Assembly (NCBI GenBank): GCA_026984795.1
Contig: JALSRK010000006.1
Location: 1-64,000, forward strand
DNA length: 64,000 bases
Direction: 5' to 3'
Source: Solibacteraceae bacterium
GTDB lineage: Bacteria > Acidobacteriota > Terriglobia > Bryobacterales > Bryobacteraceae
Shown in pieces: positions 61,426-64,000 of this stretch. Each line of letters opens with the position of its first letter. Position 1 is the stretch's first letter. The notes under the pieces were generated by a model. It was not told the DNA's origin. It worked only from the letters and a program-made list of their open reading frames with translations, and searched no databases. A program made the translations under genes and the position numbers.

Positions 61426-63522
61426 CTACGTCAGTTTCGTCCGTTTCTCCTGGAACAAGCCGCCGGGAGCTTCGCGAATCACGTTCAAGATTTTCGAATA
61501 CCGGCTCACGGAGCCGGAAGTGAACAGCGTATCACCCGAGGGCTCCACCAGCGCCGCGTCTTCTTCGGTCACGCCATCCACCTTAGGGGGCGACGTGGGC
61601 GCCGCGCCCCCGGTCATCAGCACCGGCTCGGCCACCTGATAACCCGGCACGTTCCCGCGGATCTCGGCCCAAACCGACTTCGCATCCAGCGGCCCCAAGT
61701 CTACGCCCATCTCGGCCGCCAGCAGGGCGAAGATCTCCAGATCCGGTTTCGGGCCCATCACCGTGAGCGCCCGGCTCAGCCGCTGCACTTCGCCGCAGGT
61801 GTTCGTCACCGTACCGGTCTTCTCATAGGCCGAGGCCGCCGGCAGCACCACGTCGGCGAGCTGGGCGGTCTCGGTGAGGAACAGATCCTGCACCACCACG
61901 AAGGCGTTCGAGTTGAGCTTTCGCCGCCGCAAGGGGTTCGCCCCGACCACCCAGAGGGCCTCGAGGCGGCCGCCTTCCAGCATCTCGGCCAGGCCCATGC
62001 CGCGCTCCGGAGCCGGTTGATACCCGGGCAGGAACCCGGGCAGCAGGCCCATGTCCGCCGCCCCGCGGGAGTTGGCATAGTCGGCCAGGCAGATGTACTT
62101 GACGGGAATTCCGAGCCCGTCGCCGAAGGCAACCAGCCGCCGCAGGGCTTCGCCGCGCACTGAGCCGCCGAACAGCACCAGCAGATCCTCGCACTTCTTC
62201 AGCTCCTCGCCCAGGCTCTCGGCGGCAGCCGGCTCCTCGCCCAACTTGGCCCGCACCACCCGCGCGGCGTACTGCTCTTCCCGCACCGGCCCCGGGGCCA
62301 CCACGAAGGCCTTCGCCCCATGGTGCCGCCAGTTGGCGCGCGCCTGGAAGGCGAGCAGCGGGTGCTGCTGCGCCAGGTCCACGCCGGCGATCAGCAGCGC
62401 CTTGGCGGTATAGACGTCCTCAGTGCGGCCCAGAAGCTCGGTCCGGCCGCCCACCGCGGCGAGGAAGCTCAGAATGTCCGCCGTGCGGTGGTGATCGATG
62501 TGCGGCGTCCCCAGCGCCTCGCGGGCGAAGCGCTGGAGCACATAGTTCTCCTCGTTCGTCGTCCGGTTTGAGCCGACGACGCCGATCCTGGCTCCTCTCT
62601 CCTTCAGCTCCCGGAAACGGCCGGCCACCGTCTCCAGCGCCTCCTTCCAGGTTGCCTCCACGAGCTTGCCGTTGCGCTTCACCAGCGGCTTGCGCAACCG
62701 GTCGCCATGGGAGACGAAGTCGAAGGCGTAGCGGCCTTTGATGCAGAGGAACTCGCCGTTGATGCCCGAACGGTCGCGGTTGTTGCCGCGGATGATCTCG
62801 TTCTCCCGCACGCCGAGGGTCGTCTTGCAGCCGTCGCCGCAATGGGTGCAGATGGTCCCGACGTGCTTCATCTCCCAGGGCCGGGTGTGGTAGCGGTAGA
62901 TGCCGCTGGTGAGCGCTCCGACGGGGCAGATGTCGATGCAGGCGCCGCACTCGTCGCATTCAAGGTGATCGCCGCTGTTTGGCGCGATCTCGCTCACCGC
63001 GCCCCGCTGGATCACCCCCAGGGCCTTCACCCCAAGGCCCTCGTCGCAGATCCGCACGCAGCGGTAACAAAGGATGCACCGCGGCGCGTCATAGAAGACC
63101 ACCGGAGAGAACTGCTTCTCCTCGACGTGGTGCTTGATCTCGGTGAAGCGGCCCTCGCCGGCCCCGTAACGGAAGACGGCGTCCTGCAGCTCGCACTCGC
63201 CGCCTTTGTCGCAGACCGGGCAATCCAGCGGGTGGTTCGTCAGCAGGAATTCGAGCATCGCCTTGCGCGAGGCCACCACCTTCGGGCTTTCGGTGTGCAC
63301 CACCATCCCCTCGCGCACCGGCAGCGTGCACGAGGCCATCAGCTTCGGGACCCCTTCCACCTCCACCAGGCACATCCGGCAAGCCGCCTGCAGCGCCAGC
63401 CCGTCGTAGTAGCAGAACGCGGGGATGTCGATGCCGGCGCTCTTGGCCGCATTGATCACCAGCGTCCCCGCCGGGGCCTTCACCGTCTTGCCGTCGATGG
63501 TGAGCGTCACCAGGTCCGCCAT
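61426..63522 (-). CDS. nuoG: NADH-quinone oxidoreductase subunit G
   Basis: A 698-residue iron-sulfur subunit. Cluster ligands in order: 2Fe-2S C37, C48, C51, C65; His-ligated 4Fe-4S H97, C101, C104, C110; two 4Fe-4S sets C149/C152/C155 and C159 with C189/C192/C195/C199; and a further set C225, C228, C232 and C260 (CxxCxxxC...C with 27 residues between), which matches the extra N7 cluster of Thermus and enteric NuoG. The molybdopterin-oxidoreductase-like C-terminal part has no visible active-site residue, as usual. ATG at 63522 overlaps the nuoF stop (ATGA). Confidence 0.96.
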   Translation of the reverse strand: MADLVTLTIDGKTVKAPAGTLVINAAKSAGIDIPAFCYYDGLALQAACRMCLVEVEGVPKLMASCTLPVREGMVVHTESPKVVASRKAMLEFLLTNHPLDCPVCDKGGECELQDAVFRYGAGEGRFTEIKHHVEEKQFSPVVFYDAPRCILCYRCVRICDEGLGVKALGVIQRGAVSEIAPNSGDHLECDECGACIDICPVGALTSGIYRYHTRPWEMKHVGTICTHCGDGCKTTLGVRENEIIRGNNRDRSGINGEFLCIKGRYAFDFVSHGDRLRKPLVKRNGKLVEATWKEALETVAGRFRELKERGARIGVVGSNRTTNEENYVLQRFAREALGTPHIDHHRTADILSFLAAVGGRTELLGRTEDVYTAKALLIAGVDLAQQHPLLAFQARANWRHHGAKAFVVAPGPVREEQYAARVVRAKLGEEPAAAESLGEELKKCEDLLVLFGGSVRGEALRRLVAFGDGLGIPVKYICLADYANSRGAADMGLLPGFLPGYQPAPERGMGLAEMLEGGRLEALWVVGANPLRRRKLNSNAFVVVQDLFLTETAQLADVVLPAASAYEKTGTVTNTCGEVQRLSRALTVMGPKPDLEIFALLAAEMGVDLGPLDAKSVWAEIRGNVPGYQVAEPVLMTGGAAPTSPPKVDGVTEEDAALVEPSGDTLFTSGSVSRYSKILNVIREAPGGLFQEKRTKLT

Positions 63523-64000
63523 CACAACACCACCAGGTCGCTTTCGGCCGCCTCGGAAGCCTTGCGCAGCCGCTCCTCGAACTCTTCGCGGAACTTCTTC
63601 ACGTAAGAGATGGTCGGCATCGCCGCCGCGTCGCCCAGGGGGCAGAAGGTATGGCCGAGCATGTTCTCGGCCAGCTCGCCGATCAGGTCGATGTCGCTCG
63701 GCTTGCCCTCGCCGGCGTCCACCCGCGCCAGCAGCTTCTTCAGCCACAACGTGCCCTCGCGGCACGGCACGCACCAGCCGCAGCTCTCATGGGCGTAGAA
63801 GGCCATCAGGCGCAGCGCGACCTTCACTATGTCGGTGGTCTCGTCCATGACGACGACGCCGCCGGAGCCCAGCATGCTGCCGGCCTTGGCCACCGAGTCG
63901 AAGTCCATCGCCACGTCGCATTCCTCGGCCTTCAGCACCGGGCACGAGGAGCCGCCGGGGATCACCGCCTTCAGCTTCTTGCCGCCGCGGACGCCGCCGC
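63522..64000 (-). CDS. nuoF: NADH-quinone oxidoreductase subunit F (partial, start outside window)
   Basis: The last 159 or so residues of NuoF, running off the right edge. KKLKAVIPGGSS, then the 4Fe-4S ligands in ESCGWCVPCREGT and HTFCPLGDAAA (SCGxCxPCR...C), and the helical end KKFREEFEERL. The N-terminal FMN and NADH sites lie outside. NuoF oxidises NADH; nuoE would be expected farther right. First gene of the visible part of the nuo operon. Confidence 0.96.
   Translation of the reverse strand, partial: GGVRGGKKLKAVIPGGSSCPVLKAEECDVAMDFDSVAKAGSMLGSGGVVVMDETTDIVKVALRLMAFYAHESCGWCVPCREGTLWLKKLLARVDAGEGKPSDIDLIGELAENMLGHTFCPLGDAAAMPTISYVKKFREEFEERLRKASEAAESDLVVL

Overview
High-GC bacterial chromosome segment with about 50 protein genes, no rRNA, tRNA, CRISPR array or insertion sequence that I can see. 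The gene style points to Acidobacteriota, most likely the Bryobacterales/Solibacter group. The reasons are two tandem Oar-like TonB-dependent receptors with an N-terminal carboxypeptidase-regulatory-like domain behind an ECF sigma/anti-sigma pair, a DUF1080 protein, a Tat-signal enolase-superfamily protein, an ATP synthase locus split into a small F0 group, and a second, solitary nuoM. This is an inference from gene content; no marker gene for taxonomy lies in the window.

Layout. 1-10 kb (minus strand): hemD, then atpZ-atpI-atpB-atpE, a DapA-family aldolase/dehydratase, a TPM-domain/nucleotidyltransferase/LemA membrane group, an aldehyde dehydrogenase plus FAH-family pair that looks like the end of an oxidative sugar-acid pathway, and a secreted DUF4832-type protein. 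10.2-16.4 kb (plus): tandem PilZ proteins, an NtrY/NtrX-type two-component pair and a solitary NuoM. 16.4-20.2 kb: a radical SAM/SPASM protein (minus), then a MoxR-type AAA ATPase overlapping a 610-residue protein of unknown function (plus).

20.5-37.3 kb (plus): a type VI secretion (T6SS) locus in the order tssB, tssC, hcp, tagJ, tssA, tssE, tssF, tssG, clpV, calpain-like protease, vgrG, PAAR-metallopeptidase, candidate immunity lipoprotein, FHA-DcrB protein. It encodes sheath, tube, most of the baseplate, spike and recycling ATPase, but tssJ, tssK, tssL and tssM are absent here. The 3' end is an apparent effector module with two predicted peptidases of different classes.

37.4-44.2 kb: DUF1080 protein, small membrane protein, comM-like ATPase, enolase-superfamily dehydratase, ECF sigma factor and its large zinc-finger anti-sigma factor. 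44.2-50.8 kb: two 1058-residue TonB-dependent receptors in tandem. 50.9-54.4 kb (minus): a ChlI/MoxR-like ATPase with a VWA partner, a FmdB-type zinc ribbon and a small unknown protein. 54.5-64 kb (minus): respiratory complex I genes nuoF(partial)-G-H-J-K-L-M-N, in which nuoI is missing from its usual place between nuoH and nuoJ.

The most unusual items are the T6SS effector module (calpain-like cysteine protease, PAAR fused to an HExxH peptidase, and an FHA domain fused to an Eag-chaperone-like fold), the MoxR/610-residue pair just upstream of it, the Glu-to-Asp change in the solitary NuoM, the altered GAFTGA loop in the NtrX-like regulator, and the Na+-type residues in the ATP synthase c subunit.
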